In this document: in pieces, positions 40,703-49,454 of the stretch | Layout: every line of letters starts with the position of its first letter | How positions within the stretch are numbered: the stretch's first letter is position 1 | Assembly: GCA_949066965.1 (NCBI GenBank) | Contig: CARTDA010000012.1 | Location: forward strand, 36,249-100,248 | Source: COE1 sp949066965 | GTDB taxonomy: Bacteria; Bacillota; Clostridia; Lachnospirales; Lachnospiraceae | DNA length: 64,000 bases | Direction: 5' to 3' | The notes under the pieces: model-generated | Databases searched by the model: none | Seen by the model: only the letters and a program-made list of their open reading frames with translations | Told to the model about the DNA's origin: nothing | Position numbers and translations under genes: made by a program

Positions 40703-42208
40703 ATGAATTTAAGACCAGAAGAAATAAGTTCTGTGATTAAGGATCAGATAAAGAGATATGCCTCTGATTTGGAAGTGTCGGAAGTTGGTACGGTCATTCA
40801 GGTGGCAGACGGTATTGCACGTGTTCACGGACTTGAAAAGGCAATGCAGGGCGAGCTTTTGGAGTTCCCCGGCGAGGTTTACGGCATGGTCATGAACCTT
40901 GAGGAGGACAATGTCGGCGCCGTGCTGCTTGGAAGTACAAAGAACATCAATGAGGGTGATACCGTAAAGACGACAAACCGCGTTGTGGAGGTTCCGGTAG
41001 GCGATGCCCTGCTTGGACGTGTCGTAAATGCTCTTGGACAGCCGATAGACGGCAAGGGTCCTATCGCAAGCACAAAATATCGTCAGATAGAAAGAGTGGC
41101 ATCCGGTGTTATTACCAGAAAATCCGTTGACACACCGATGCAGACCGGTATCAAGGCGATTGATGCCATGGTTCCTATCGGAAGGGGACAGCGTGAGCTG
41201 ATTATCGGTGACAGGCAGACAGGTAAGACTGCAATTGCGGTTGATACGATTATCAACCAAAAAGGTCAGAACATGAAGTGTATTTATGTTGCAATCGGGC
41301 AGAAGGCATCTACCGTTGCAAGCATCGTGAAGACACTGGAAGAGTTTGGCGCTATGGCGTACACGACAATCGTAGCCGCTACGGCAAGCGAGCTTGCGCC
41401 TTTGCAGTACATCGCACCATATTCAGGCTGTGCAATCGGTGAGGAATGGATGGAAAATGGCGAGGATGTACTGATTATCTATGATGACCTGAGTAAGCAC
41501 GCTGTTGCATACCGTACACTCTCCCTGCTCCTGAAGCGTCCGCCCGGGCGTGAGGCGTTCCCGGGAGACGTTTTCTATCTCCACTCAAGACTTCTTGAGC
41601 GCGCATGCCGTATGAGCGATGAGTACGGCGGAGGTTCCATTACGGCGCTTCCTATTATAGAGACACAGGCGGGAGACGTTTCCGCATATATTCCGACAAA
41701 CGTCATTTCGATTACAGACGGTCAGATTTATCTTGAGACAGAGATGTTTAACTCCGGTTTCAGACCAGCCGTAAATGCAGGTCTGTCTGTTTCACGAGTT
41801 GGCGGTTCTGCCCAGATTAAGGCGATGAAGAAGATTGCAGGTCCGATTCGTACAGAGCTTGCCCAGTACAGGGAGCTTGCATCCTTTGCGCAGTTTGGGT
41901 CAGACCTCGATGCCGATACAAAAGAGAGACTTGACCAGGGCGCGAGAATTAAGGAGATTTTGAAGCAGCCGCAGTACAAGCCGATGGCTGTTGAATATCA
42001 GGTCATTATCCTTTTCGTTGCCACGAAAAAGTACCTGCTTGATGTTCCTGTGGCTGATATTACAAGATTTGAGGCAGAACTTTTTGAATTCCTTGATACG
42101 AAATATCCCCAGGTGCCAAAGGCAATCAAAGAGGAGAAGGTCATTTCGGATGAAACCGAAAAAACGCTTGTTGCAGCGATAGAAGAATTTAAAGGTCGCT
42201 TTAAATAA
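40703..42208 (+). CDS. atpA: F-type ATP synthase subunit alpha
   Basis: The protein has 501 residues. ATG 40703 is used because AAAGAAAGG lies 12 bases upstream; the GTG at 40691 abuts that site. The P-loop is GDRQTGKT, and the family pattern PAVNAGLSVSRVG is present. It forms the non-catalytic nucleotide sites of F1. The length is normal. Confidence 0.95.
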   Translation: MNLRPEEISSVIKDQIKRYASDLEVSEVGTVIQVADGIARVHGLEKAMQGELLEFPGEVYGMVMNLEEDNVGAVLLGSTKNINEGDTVKTTNRVVEVPVGDALLGRVVNALGQPIDGKGPIASTKYRQIERVASGVITRKSVDTPMQTGIKAIDAMVPIGRGQRELIIGDRQTGKTAIAVDTIINQKGQNMKCIYVAIGQKASTVASIVKTLEEFGAMAYTTIVAATASELAPLQYIAPYSGCAIGEEWMENGEDVLIIYDDLSKHAVAYRTLSLLLKRPPGREAFPGDVFYLHSRLLERACRMSDEYGGGSITALPIIETQAGDVSAYIPTNVISITDGQIYLETEMFNSGFRPAVNAGLSVSRVGGSAQIKAMKKIAGPIRTELAQYRELASFAQFGSDLDADTKERLDQGARIKEILKQPQYKPMAVEYQVIILFVATKKYLLDVPVADITRFEAELFEFLDTKYPQVPKAIKEEKVISDETEKTLVAAIEEFKGRFK

Positions 42209-42231
42209 AAAGAAGGGGGGACTGAATATTT

Positions 42232-43083
42232 ATGGCCTCAATGAGAGACATAAAAAGGCGTAAGAGCTCCGTACAGAGTACACAGCAGATTACAAAGGCC
42301 ATGAAGCTTGTTTCCACCGTCAAACTGCAAAGAGCGAAGGGGCGTGCAGAGAAGTCCAAGACGTATTTTAACTGCATGTATGAAACGGTGGTTTCCATGC
42401 TTTCCAAGGCAGGGGATATTAACCATCCGTACCTTAAGGCAAACAATTCCACGAAAAAAGCTGTTATCGTGATTACAGGCAGCAGGGGACTTGCCGGCGG
42501 CTATAATTCCAATATTATCAAGCTTGTGCGGGATAATGAGTGGAATAAGGATGACTTGATTATCTATCCGGTAGGAAGCAAGGGACGGGATACATTTGCA
42601 AGACTTGGTTACGAGATGGGTGAAGATTATTCCGCAGCGATTGAGGAACCAATCTATGCAGACGCAATGACGATTAGCAATCAGGTGCTGGATGATTTTG
42701 CAACCGGCAGGGTAGGCGAGATTTATGTCGTTTACACCGGATTTAAGAATACTGTGACGCACATACCCACCAGACTGAAGCTGCTTCCCATTAAGATAGA
42801 GGACGAGCGCAGCGATGACGACAAGGCAGTGCTGGATTTCGAGCCGGAGACAGAGGACGCGATTGACCTGATCATTCCCAAGTATATTACGAGTTTGATA
42901 TACGGAGCGATGATAGAGGCTGTTGCGAGTGAGAATGCGGCAAGAATGCAGGCGATGGACAATGCGACCAACAATGCGGACGAGATTATATCGAGTCTGT
43001 CATTGCTTTACAACAGGGCACGCCAGAGCGTGATTACGCAGGAATTGACAGAGATTATCGCAGGTGCGCAGGCTATATCATAA
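42232..43083 (+). CDS. atpG: F-type ATP synthase subunit gamma
   Basis: The protein has 283 residues. It begins ASMRDIKRRKSSVQSTQQITKAMKLVSTVKLQRAK and ends with ITQELTEIIAGAQAIS, the paired N- and C-terminal helices of the rotor shaft. GGGGGGAC lies upstream. The gene is complete and in the usual place between alpha and beta. Confidence 0.95.
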   Translation: MASMRDIKRRKSSVQSTQQITKAMKLVSTVKLQRAKGRAEKSKTYFNCMYETVVSMLSKAGDINHPYLKANNSTKKAVIVITGSRGLAGGYNSNIIKLVRDNEWNKDDLIIYPVGSKGRDTFARLGYEMGEDYSAAIEEPIYADAMTISNQVLDDFATGRVGEIYVVYTGFKNTVTHIPTRLKLLPIKIEDERSDDDKAVLDFEPETEDAIDLIIPKYITSLIYGAMIEAVASENAARMQAMDNATNNADEIISSLSLLYNRARQSVITQELTEIIAGAQAIS

Positions 43084-43179
43084 AACGAAAAGAATTTCTA
43101 ACTGTGCATAGTGAATAAATAGTCTTTTAAAGATTTTGGCATTTTGCGAAAAAATAATAGATAGAGAGGAAACAAAAAG

Positions 43180-44571
43180 ATGGCAGATAAGATAATTGGT
43201 AAAGTTACCCAGATTATCGGTGCGGTTCTTGATGTGAAGTTCAGTGAGGGACAGCTTCCGGAGCTGAATGACGCGGTTAAAATTACAAGAAGCGACGGCA
43301 CGGAGCTGACAATCGAGGTTGCGCAGCACCTGGGTGATGATACGGTAAGATGTATCGCCATGGGACCCACGGACGGACTTGTAAGAGGGATGGATGCTGT
43401 TTCGACAGGTGCACCGATTACGGTTCCCGTTGGTGAGAGTACGCTTGGCCGTATGTTCAACGTACTTGGCGAACCGATAGATAACAAACCGGCTCCGGAA
43501 GCACAGGGCTACGAGCCGATTCACAGACCCGCGCCTTCCTTTGAGGAGCAGGCGACATCGACAGAGATGCTTGAGACGGGCATCAAGGTCGTTGACCTTC
43601 TCTGCCCCTATCAGAGAGGTGGTAAGATTGGTCTGTTTGGCGGTGCCGGTGTAGGAAAGACGGTTCTTATTCAGGAGCTTATCACAAACATTGCGAACGA
43701 GCATGACGGATTCTCCGTATTTACAGGCGTAGGTGAGCGTACCAGAGAGGGAAATGACCTTTACAATGAAATGACGGAGTCCGGCGTTATCAGCAAGACC
43801 GCCATGGTATTCGGTCAGATGAACGAGCCGCCCGGAGCCAGGATGAGGGTCGGCCTGACAGGTCTTACGATGGCTGAATACTTCCGTGACAAGGGTGGAA
43901 AGGACGTGCTTCTTTTCATTGACAATATTTTCCGTTTTACACAGGCCGGATCGGAGGTTTCCGCGCTGCTTGGACGTGTGCCTTCAGCCGTTGGTTACCA
44001 GCCGACATTGCAGACAGAGATGGGTGCTTTGCAGGAGCGTATCACTTCCACAAAAAATGGCTCCATCACGTCCGTACAGGCTGTATACGTGCCTGCCGAT
44101 GACCTGACAGACCCGGCGCCTGCGACAACGTTCGCACATCTGGATGCGACGACCGTTCTTTCACGTTCCATTGTGGAGCTCGGTATTTATCCGGCTGTTG
44201 ACCCGCTTGAGTCCACATCGAGAATTCTTGACCCGCGTATTGTAGGTCAGGAGCACTATGAAGTGGCGCGCGGCGTGCAGCAGGTTCTTCAGAAGTATAA
44301 GGAATTGCAGGATATCATTGCAATCCTTGGTATGGATGAGTTGTCGGAGGAGGACAAGATTACGGTTAACCGTGCAAGAAAGATTCAGCGATTCCTGTCA
44401 CAGCCGTTCCACGTAGCGGAGCAGTTTACGGGTATGCCCGGTAAGTATGTGCCGATTGCGGAGACAATCAGGGGATTCAAGGAAATCATGGAAGGAAAGC
44501 ATGACGATATCCCCGAGGGACATTTCCTCAATGCCGGAACAATTGATGACGTTACCGCCCGCGTTAAGTAG
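43180..44571 (+). CDS. atpD: F-type ATP synthase subunit beta
   Basis: The protein has 463 residues. The catalytic P-loop is GGAGVGKTV, the catalytic Glu region is GVGERTREGN, and the DELSEEDK motif is at the C-terminus. It carries the catalytic sites. AGAGAGGAAAC precedes ATG. The length is normal. Confidence 0.96.
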   Translation: MADKIIGKVTQIIGAVLDVKFSEGQLPELNDAVKITRSDGTELTIEVAQHLGDDTVRCIAMGPTDGLVRGMDAVSTGAPITVPVGESTLGRMFNVLGEPIDNKPAPEAQGYEPIHRPAPSFEEQATSTEMLETGIKVVDLLCPYQRGGKIGLFGGAGVGKTVLIQELITNIANEHDGFSVFTGVGERTREGNDLYNEMTESGVISKTAMVFGQMNEPPGARMRVGLTGLTMAEYFRDKGGKDVLLFIDNIFRFTQAGSEVSALLGRVPSAVGYQPTLQTEMGALQERITSTKNGSITSVQAVYVPADDLTDPAPATTFAHLDATTVLSRSIVELGIYPAVDPLESTSRILDPRIVGQEHYEVARGVQQVLQKYKELQDIIAILGMDELSEEDKITVNRARKIQRFLSQPFHVAEQFTGMPGKYVPIAETIRGFKEIMEGKHDDIPEGHFLNAGTIDDVTARVK

Positions 44572-44583
44572 GGGGGTGCTACT

Positions 44584-44988
44584 ATGGCAGATAAGTTCAA
44601 GCTTACGATTGTGACGCCGGACCGTGCATTTTTTGACGAGGAGGCGGACATGGTAGAGTTCAATACGACAGAAGGCGAAATCGGCGTCTATGCCGGTCAT
44701 GCGCCGCTTACCGTCATCGTGAAACCCGGTATCCTTACGATAACGCAGGGCGATAACGTGAGAAACGCAGCGCTTCACGCGGGATTCGTGCAGATACTGC
44801 CGCAGGAGGTTACCATTCTGGCAGAGATTATCGAGTGGCCTGCCGAGATTGACGAGGCGCGTGCAAATGCTGCAAGGCAGAGGGCAGAGGGAAGGCTTGC
44901 GGAACGTGGCGGCAACATTGACGTTGCCAGGGCGGAAGCGGCTCTGATGCGTTCGATTGCACGTATTAATGCTGTAAAAATGAAGTAA
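44584..44988 (+). CDS. atpC: F-type ATP synthase subunit epsilon
   Basis: The protein has 134 residues. It has an N-terminal beta-sandwich (VTPDRAFFDEEADMVEFNTTEGEIGVYAGHAPL) and C-terminal helices (EARANAARQRAEGRLAERG). It couples rotor and head and may inhibit hydrolysis. It is last in the operon, 12 bases after atpD, and a terminator follows. Confidence 0.94.
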   Translation: MADKFKLTIVTPDRAFFDEEADMVEFNTTEGEIGVYAGHAPLTVIVKPGILTITQGDNVRNAALHAGFVQILPQEVTILAEIIEWPAEIDEARANAARQRAEGRLAERGGNIDVARAEAALMRSIARINAVKMK

Positions 44989-44992
44989 AAAT

Positions 44993-45033
44993 AAAACCAC
45001 TATTTGAGGAGACTTGGATAGTGGTTTTATTTT
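44993..45033 (+). terminator. Terminator of the atp operon
   Basis: A perfect 11-bp stem AAAACCACTAT/ATAGTGGTTTT followed by ATTTTG, four bases past the atpC stop. Confidence 0.85.
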
Positions 45034-45204
45034 GTGCGCAAACGGTTTTTCCGCGGGGAGAACACAAGGAGGCAGCAGGGAAACGGTCTCGGACTCTATA
45101 TCTGCCGTGAAATCATGCTGAAAATGAACGGTGAGATTTTTGCCGTGTGCGAGCCGGACGGGATGGCGTTTGTCGTCGTTCTGCCAATATATACAGGCGG
45201 CTGA
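45034..45204 (+). pseudogene. C-terminal fragment of a histidine kinase
   Basis: An open frame reads RKRFFRGENTR, then GNGLGLYICREIMLKMNGEI and ends VVLPIYTGG-stop. This is the F-box/G2 end of a HATPase domain; everything before it is missing. It starts right at the T-run of the atp terminator, so the break point lies there. It has no start codon or ribosome site and is surely non-functional. Confidence 0.75.
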
Positions 45205-45233
45205 AAAACTTGCCGTGCGGATATGAAAATGAT

Positions 45234-45265
45234 AAAAAGAGGGATTCATACAGAACCCTCTTTTT
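45234..45265. terminator. Bidirectional terminator
   Basis: AAAAAGAGGG/CCCTCTTTTT, between the kinase fragment and the convergent XRE gene. It serves both directions. Confidence 0.8.
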
Positions 45266-45279
45266 CATTTTGTCTGCAA

Positions 45280-45606
45280 TCAGGTATCCGTTGTGTTTTG
45301 CGCAACCATGACCTGCATTGCGGCGAGAATGACCTGCAGCTGCTTATCCGTGCATTTGTGGGCATAGTTGTTAATGTCCTGTAGAATCGGACGGTTCTTT
45401 TTCGACACAAACAGCAGATTGTCCAGTGAGAGGTTGAGCACGTCGCACAGTTTGAAAAGCACTTCAATTGATGGCATACGGTGTTCGCTTTCCAGATGTT
45501 TAAAATGAATAGGCGAAATATCCGCCATTTCAGCGACTTGTTCCTGGGTGAGATTCATATTGATGCGTGCAGTACGAATGGCATTGCCTAAAATTCCTTT
45601 TTCCAT
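45280..45606 (-). CDS. XRE-family HTH regulator
   Basis: The protein has 108 residues. The HTH covers ~8-62 (NMNLTQEQVAEMADISPIHFKHLESEHRMPSIEVLFKLCDVL). A short helical tail ends in VMVAQNTTDT. GGAGGAAT lies upstream of the ATG. Two identical-type palindromes (TTCTC-N5-GAGAA) lie 80-150 bases upstream, between this gene and the divergent, now broken, polysaccharide genes. It probably controlled itself and them. Confidence 0.8.
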   Translation of the reverse strand: MEKGILGNAIRTARINMNLTQEQVAEMADISPIHFKHLESEHRMPSIEVLFKLCDVLNLSLDNLLFVSKKNRPILQDINNYAHKCTDKQLQVILAAMQVMVAQNTTDT

Positions 45607-45686
45607 AATTATAATTCCTCCTTTGTCTCATTAATTAGCATATAGGTAATACAATTTGATTAAAACGTTCATAAAGGGATTACAAA

Positions 45687-45701
45687 TTCTCAATAAGAGA
45701 A
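45687..45701. promoter_or_regulatory. Operator, TTCTC-N5-GAGAA, site 1
   Basis: TTCTCAATAAGAGAA. It has the same arms and spacer length as site 2, 56 bases away centre to centre. Likely bound by the adjacent XRE protein. Confidence 0.6.
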
Positions 45702-45742
45702 CAGAAGTGCAACAAAATATTAAAAACATGAAAAAAGATTAG

Positions 45743-45757
45743 TTCTCTATATGAGAA
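45743..45757. promoter_or_regulatory. Operator, TTCTC-N5-GAGAA, site 2
   Basis: TTCTCTATATGAGAA, a perfect dyad including the centre (one unpaired middle base). It lies on the side of the divergent polysaccharide genes. Confidence 0.6.
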
Positions 45758-45960
45758 TTTATGGAAATAAATAGCTGAAAAAATGGGGATTCCGGCAGTG
45801 GAAAAAATGGCAGATGCACCGAAAATAGTAAGGAAATTAGCGATTTTGGCGGCACATGTTAAAAATGCATCAAAAAAGTTCAATTGTATTCAGCAACAAA
45901 AAAAGGTTGCATTTTCTCTTAAAGGGAACTTATCTATAAATGGACAGGAGGACTTGGCTC

Positions 45961-47248
45961 ATGGATAAGACAGGAAAAAAGGTGTCGGTCAAAAGCAGGG
46001 TGTATCATCTGGGACAGAGCTGGGTTGATTTCGTGGAATTTGTGAAATCCCATCCGATACTGGCAGGAAGCATGGCGGCTTTTCTGGCGCTGGTCTATGC
46101 CGGACAGGCTTTTTCAAACTACTTTTACATCGACAAGGAGCAGCTGGTCAACAATCCGGGAAGTTTTTTATAACTGGAATGAAATCGGGAGGTTTGGTCT
46201 CATATTTGTCAAAAAGCTTTTGAATCTGTCATGGTATAATCCCTATTTGGGCGGGATACTGCTGCTTGTGACATTATGGCTGTCGGCAATGGCTGCGGGG
46301 TATCTTTTTTATTCGGTCGACAAGTGGTTCGGGGCAGTGCCGCTGGGGATTTTTATACTGCTTTTTTTAATTTATCCCACGTATGTTGACCAGTTCCTGT
46401 TTCAGTACCAGGCGTTCGAGGTGATGCTGGCGGTTCTGTTCCTGCTTGTGTCAGACTGGTATCTGGTGCGGGCAGTCCGGGAGCAGGACAACGTGGCTTT
46501 TGCGGCATCGGTTCCGCTGGTCGTCGTGGCGTATGGTATATACCAGAATATGGTTTCTATCCAGATGTGTCTGTATCTGGGCATTTTTTTGTTGATGGTA
46601 TATGAACAGAAGGCGGATAAAAAAATTGTCCGGGCGCTCATTGTGCGGGATATGCTCCACTTTGTCATAACACTTGCAGGATACGCCGCAATAGCCGTAT
46701 TTTTCTGGAAGGCAGAAGGAAACTACCTGGGAGAGCAGGTTGGATGGAGCAGGGGGATTTTGGCGACACTGCGCAGTATTTTTTACTATTTTGGTATGCT
46801 GGTTGTTTCGGACGGCGTATATTATACGAGGGCGTATGTGGTATGCTGCCTGACAGGCATCGTGGCGCTGGTTCTTCTTGTGAAGCGCCTGGGCAAAAAT
46901 GCATTCTGGTATGCACCTGGACTGGCAGGCGCTGCGGGAAGGCCGGTTATTTTTCTGGGGCACAGGGATGCACTGACCAATCCCGTATGCAGCGAACCTG
47001 ACAGAACGGATGCCTGCGTCTTTATTTCCGCATACGAGGTGCAGTATTTTTTTGAACCCAGGTACTTTTTTTCCACGTACCGGATTATCGGTTACTGGAA
47101 GACCCTGGGATATGACTGGTTTTGCGGGCCGACGGCGGAGATGATGCCTTTGGCATATGAACATGGCGCAGAGATGCCTGCCTACCCATGCACGAGGTAC
47201 ATCGAGGAGTTTGACGACTATATCATTGTAAAGCTTGGAGAGGAATAG
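45961..47248 (+). pseudogene. Frameshifted GtrII-like glucosyltransferase membrane protein
   Basis: ATG 45961 (GGAGG upstream) opens a frame with KSHPILAGSMAAFLALVYAG that stops at 46173 in a run of six T. The next frame continues without a gap in sense: FYNWNEIGRFGLIFVKKLLNL and many membrane helices to 47248. The family (glucosyltransferase, GtrII type) normally has 10 or more helices and ~450-550 residues. The region around 46930-47050 looks internally deleted, while the tail DYIIVKLGEE is family-like. A shift in a T-run could be phase variation or a sequencing error; the damage nearby favours decay. Confidence 0.6.
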
Positions 47249-47269
47249 GGCTTCTGGGAGGAAATGTTG

Positions 47270-47425
47270 ATGTTTGGAAGAATCAGAGGAAAGATGGCTG
47301 CAAGGCTGTCACAAAGGACGGAGCAGAACCATTTCGGGAGAATGCTCTCCCAGATTACAAAAGAACAGTTTGGGCTGGAAATCGGCCCGTCGCTTCATCC
47401 GTGTGCACCCAAAAGGGAGGGCTGC
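47270..47425 (+). pseudogene. N-terminal fragment of a polysaccharide-cluster methyltransferase
   Basis: ATG 47270 follows GGGAGG. The frame reads FGRIRGKMAARL, then QFGLEIGPSLHPCAPKREG. This is the start of a SAM methyltransferase often found in glycan clusters (LEIGP-x-x-P-x-APK-x-EG). It is cut right after this motif, and a different gene tail follows in another frame. Confidence 0.5.
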
Positions 47426-47426
47426 C

Positions 47427-47624
47427 ATGTCAATCGACAGCGGGCGCGCCGGATACTATATCACAAACGGCAAGGCGGTTGCCGTGACATGGGCAAAGAC
47501 AGGGGAAAACACGCCGACCGTCTTTTTCGATGCCATGACCGGAAAGCCGATAGAAATAAACACTGGAAAAACCTACATTGCCCTTGTTCCCTCGGATTCC
47601 TTTGCAAACATTGTGATTCAGTGA
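47427..47624 (+). pseudogene. C-terminal fragment of a DUF3048 lipoprotein gene
   Basis: The frame reads SIDSGRAGYYITNGKAVAVTW and ends INTGKTYIALVPSDSF, then ANIVIQ. It is closely similar to the C-terminus of the intact DUF3048 protein at 49455-50609 (AIDSQRDAYYITNGKAIEVTW ... MNTGKTYVALVPSDTW). About 65 residues remain. It shows that a second DUF3048 gene existed here, or that a piece was duplicated, and was then fused to the methyltransferase fragment. Confidence 0.75.
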
Positions 47625-47662
47625 CGACATGATGGAATGGGAGTGGGACAGGAAGAACGAGA

Positions 47663-48432
47663 ATGGGACGAATGAGCAAAATTAATACATGGATTTTCGT
47701 GGCAGCTTTCTTTATCATCTGTTTGATTCCATCTGTGGGAATGCTGTTTTACAAGGCGGAGCTTGCGGAGAACCGGACGTTGTCGGAAATGCCCCAAATC
47801 CGCACGGAGACAGGAACGTTGAACACGCAGTATTTTAATGAACTGCAAACTTATGTTTCGGAGCATTTTGCATATCGCGGGGAGCTTGTCGAGACGGACA
47901 GCAGGATAAAATATGAGCTGTTCCATACACCCTGTGACGATCAGGTCGTGACAGGAAAGGATGGATGGCTTTTCTTCGGGGAGACGCTTGCGGATTATGC
48001 GGGCGTCTCCCTGACAGGGACAGAATACGGCATTCCGGAAACATACGACCTTTCAGGATATACAGATATACAATAGAAGAAAGCCATGAACCGGATCTGT
48101 ACAAAATCCTGTTCCCCACAGCAAGGCAATATGAGCAGCAGCGCATCTATGATGATGGGGCGACTTTTGAATACGTAGGCAGACTGCACAGCCTGGACGA
48201 CATGACGATACGGACATCGTCGGATGACGGCTGTGGGAAGGCAGTTCTTGTATACCGGGACAGTTTCGGAAGGGCGATGATTCCGTATATGGGGGCAACG
48301 TTCGACAGCGCGGTATTTAACCGTTCCACGCCTTATAACCTCAGTCTTGTGGAGCAGACGGAGTGCGACTATGTGTTGTTTGAGATTGTGGAGCGCAATC
48401 TTAGTGACCTGGGGCAGATTGAAGTGCCTTAG
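47663..48432 (+). pseudogene. AlgX/DHHW-like O-acetylation protein, internally deleted and frameshifted
   Basis: The first part (47663-48076) begins with a membrane helix (TWIFVAAFFIICLIPSVGML) and AENRTLSEMPQ, then EHFAYRGELVETD and GKDGWLFFGET, typical of AlgX/AlgJ-like SGNH proteins. The second part, in another frame (about 48050-48432), has VLVYRDSFGRAMIPYMGATF and SLVEQTECDYVLFEIVERN, the family's C-terminus. Roughly 150 residues between them, including the catalytic region, are missing. It would have helped acetylate a surface polymer. Confidence 0.65.
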
Positions 48433-48509
48433 GAAGCTCAGGACACAAATTATATTCGCAAAAACTGGAAAAATGCATATGATATCATAAAAAGCGAGGA
48501 AATCGAAAA

Positions 48510-49043
48510 ATGGATTATTATAGTGCATTTCCTTTTTATATGGGCTATCAGGGCTATGGTCAGTGGGGACAGCCCGGAGTCGTGCCCGAGGACAGAATAC
48601 TTGAGGACCTTGAGTATCTGCAGCAGATGTATCCTACATACGCGAGGAAATACCAGGGTGTGATAAGCAGCGTCGTCGATAAGATGGACTATGACGGAAG
48701 CTTTATCTATGACCAGTATCCCGACAAACTGACATTACAGCGCATGATCGCGAGCGTCATGGCAGTCATAAGGACGAATGAGCAAAATGCGTCTAACCAC
48801 AATACAGCGCCAGTGACCGGAACAATGGCGGAAAACCCAATGCTGCCGGTGATGGAGGCAGATGTCATGGGCAGCAATGTCACGGATAAAACGTTGACAG
48901 AAAACGCCCCATGGAACGAGAAGGAGCCATGGATAAGGGAGCTTGTGACCGTCCTCATGTACTACGAGATTTTGACGCGGCGCAGGAAGAAAAACAGGCA
49001 GTGGTACAATGGCATAGGTGGAAACGGACATTATCAGATTTGA
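48510..49043 (+). CDS. Conserved-type hypothetical protein before the SRP RNA gene
   Basis: The protein has 177 residues. The Tyr/Gly-rich start (DYYSAFPFYMGYQGYGQW) is followed by an acidic helical part (EDLEYLQQMYPTYARKYQGV, DKMDYDGSFIYDQYPDKLTL). A long linker precedes a basic C-terminal helix, RELVTVLMYYEILTRRRKKNRQW. No signal peptide. GCGAGG lies upstream. I do not recognise a named family. Its intactness among decayed neighbours, directly before ffs, suggests a housekeeping role. Confidence 0.6.
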   Translation: MDYYSAFPFYMGYQGYGQWGQPGVVPEDRILEDLEYLQQMYPTYARKYQGVISSVVDKMDYDGSFIYDQYPDKLTLQRMIASVMAVIRTNEQNASNHNTAPVTGTMAENPMLPVMEADVMGSNVTDKTLTENAPWNEKEPWIRELVTVLMYYEILTRRRKKNRQWYNGIGGNGHYQI

Positions 49044-49063
49044 TAAAAAAAGTATGAATTTCA

Positions 49064-49093
49064 TTGACTTATCGGTAGATAAGAGGTTATAAT
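49064..49093 (+). promoter_or_regulatory. Promoter of the SRP RNA gene
   Basis: TTGACT (49064-49069), an 18-base spacer and a perfect TATAAT (49088-49093). The expected start (~49100) coincides with the first paired base of the SRP RNA. Confidence 0.75.
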
Positions 49094-49099
49094 AATAAC

Positions 49100-49364
49100 G
49101 TCGTGCAGCCGGGGCGCTAGCGGTGCCTTGTACCCACAATCCGCTATAGTGGGGGTGATAAACGGCGGAGGGTCTGCGTTTGTGCAGCTGCCCTTTATAA
49201 GTGGCGTTGAAGTTTGGGTCTCACGCAATATGTGCCGTTGAACCGTGTCAGGACAGGAATGTAGCAGCACTAAGGCGGATTTCGTATGTGCCGTGAGGGT
49301 GCCTGGCGGAGTTAACTGTAGAGGTAACGTACATGGGCATAGGATTCGAAGCCGTTTGCACGAT
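49100..49364 (+). ncRNA. ffs: Signal recognition particle RNA, large (Alu-containing) type
   Basis: Closing stem TCGTGCA (49101-49107) / TGCACGA (49357-49363). The Alu-domain motifs GCTAGCGGTGCCTTGTACCC and AATCCGCTAT match the Bacillus scRNA. The apical SRP54/Ffh-binding region is GTGTCAGGACAGGAATG, then TAGCAGCAC. About 265 nt, as in Clostridia and Bacilli. It guides membrane and secreted proteins to the translocon. Confidence 0.92.
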
Positions 49365-49454
49365 ATAAAAATATTCTTTGGAATGAGAAATAAGAAAGAG
49401 GCATACTGACACATCATGTCGTAATATATCATAGTGTGCGCAAGGGGAGAAAAT

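Noticed and set aside
46161..46176. Programmed -1 frameshift in the GtrII-like gene
   Set aside because: The T-run alone is slippery, but no stimulatory hairpin or pseudoknot follows, and the 3' part looks internally deleted; decay is simpler.
47264..47624. A single intact gene covering the methyltransferase-like and DUF3048-like pieces
   Set aside because: The two recognisable pieces are in different frames and belong to unrelated families.
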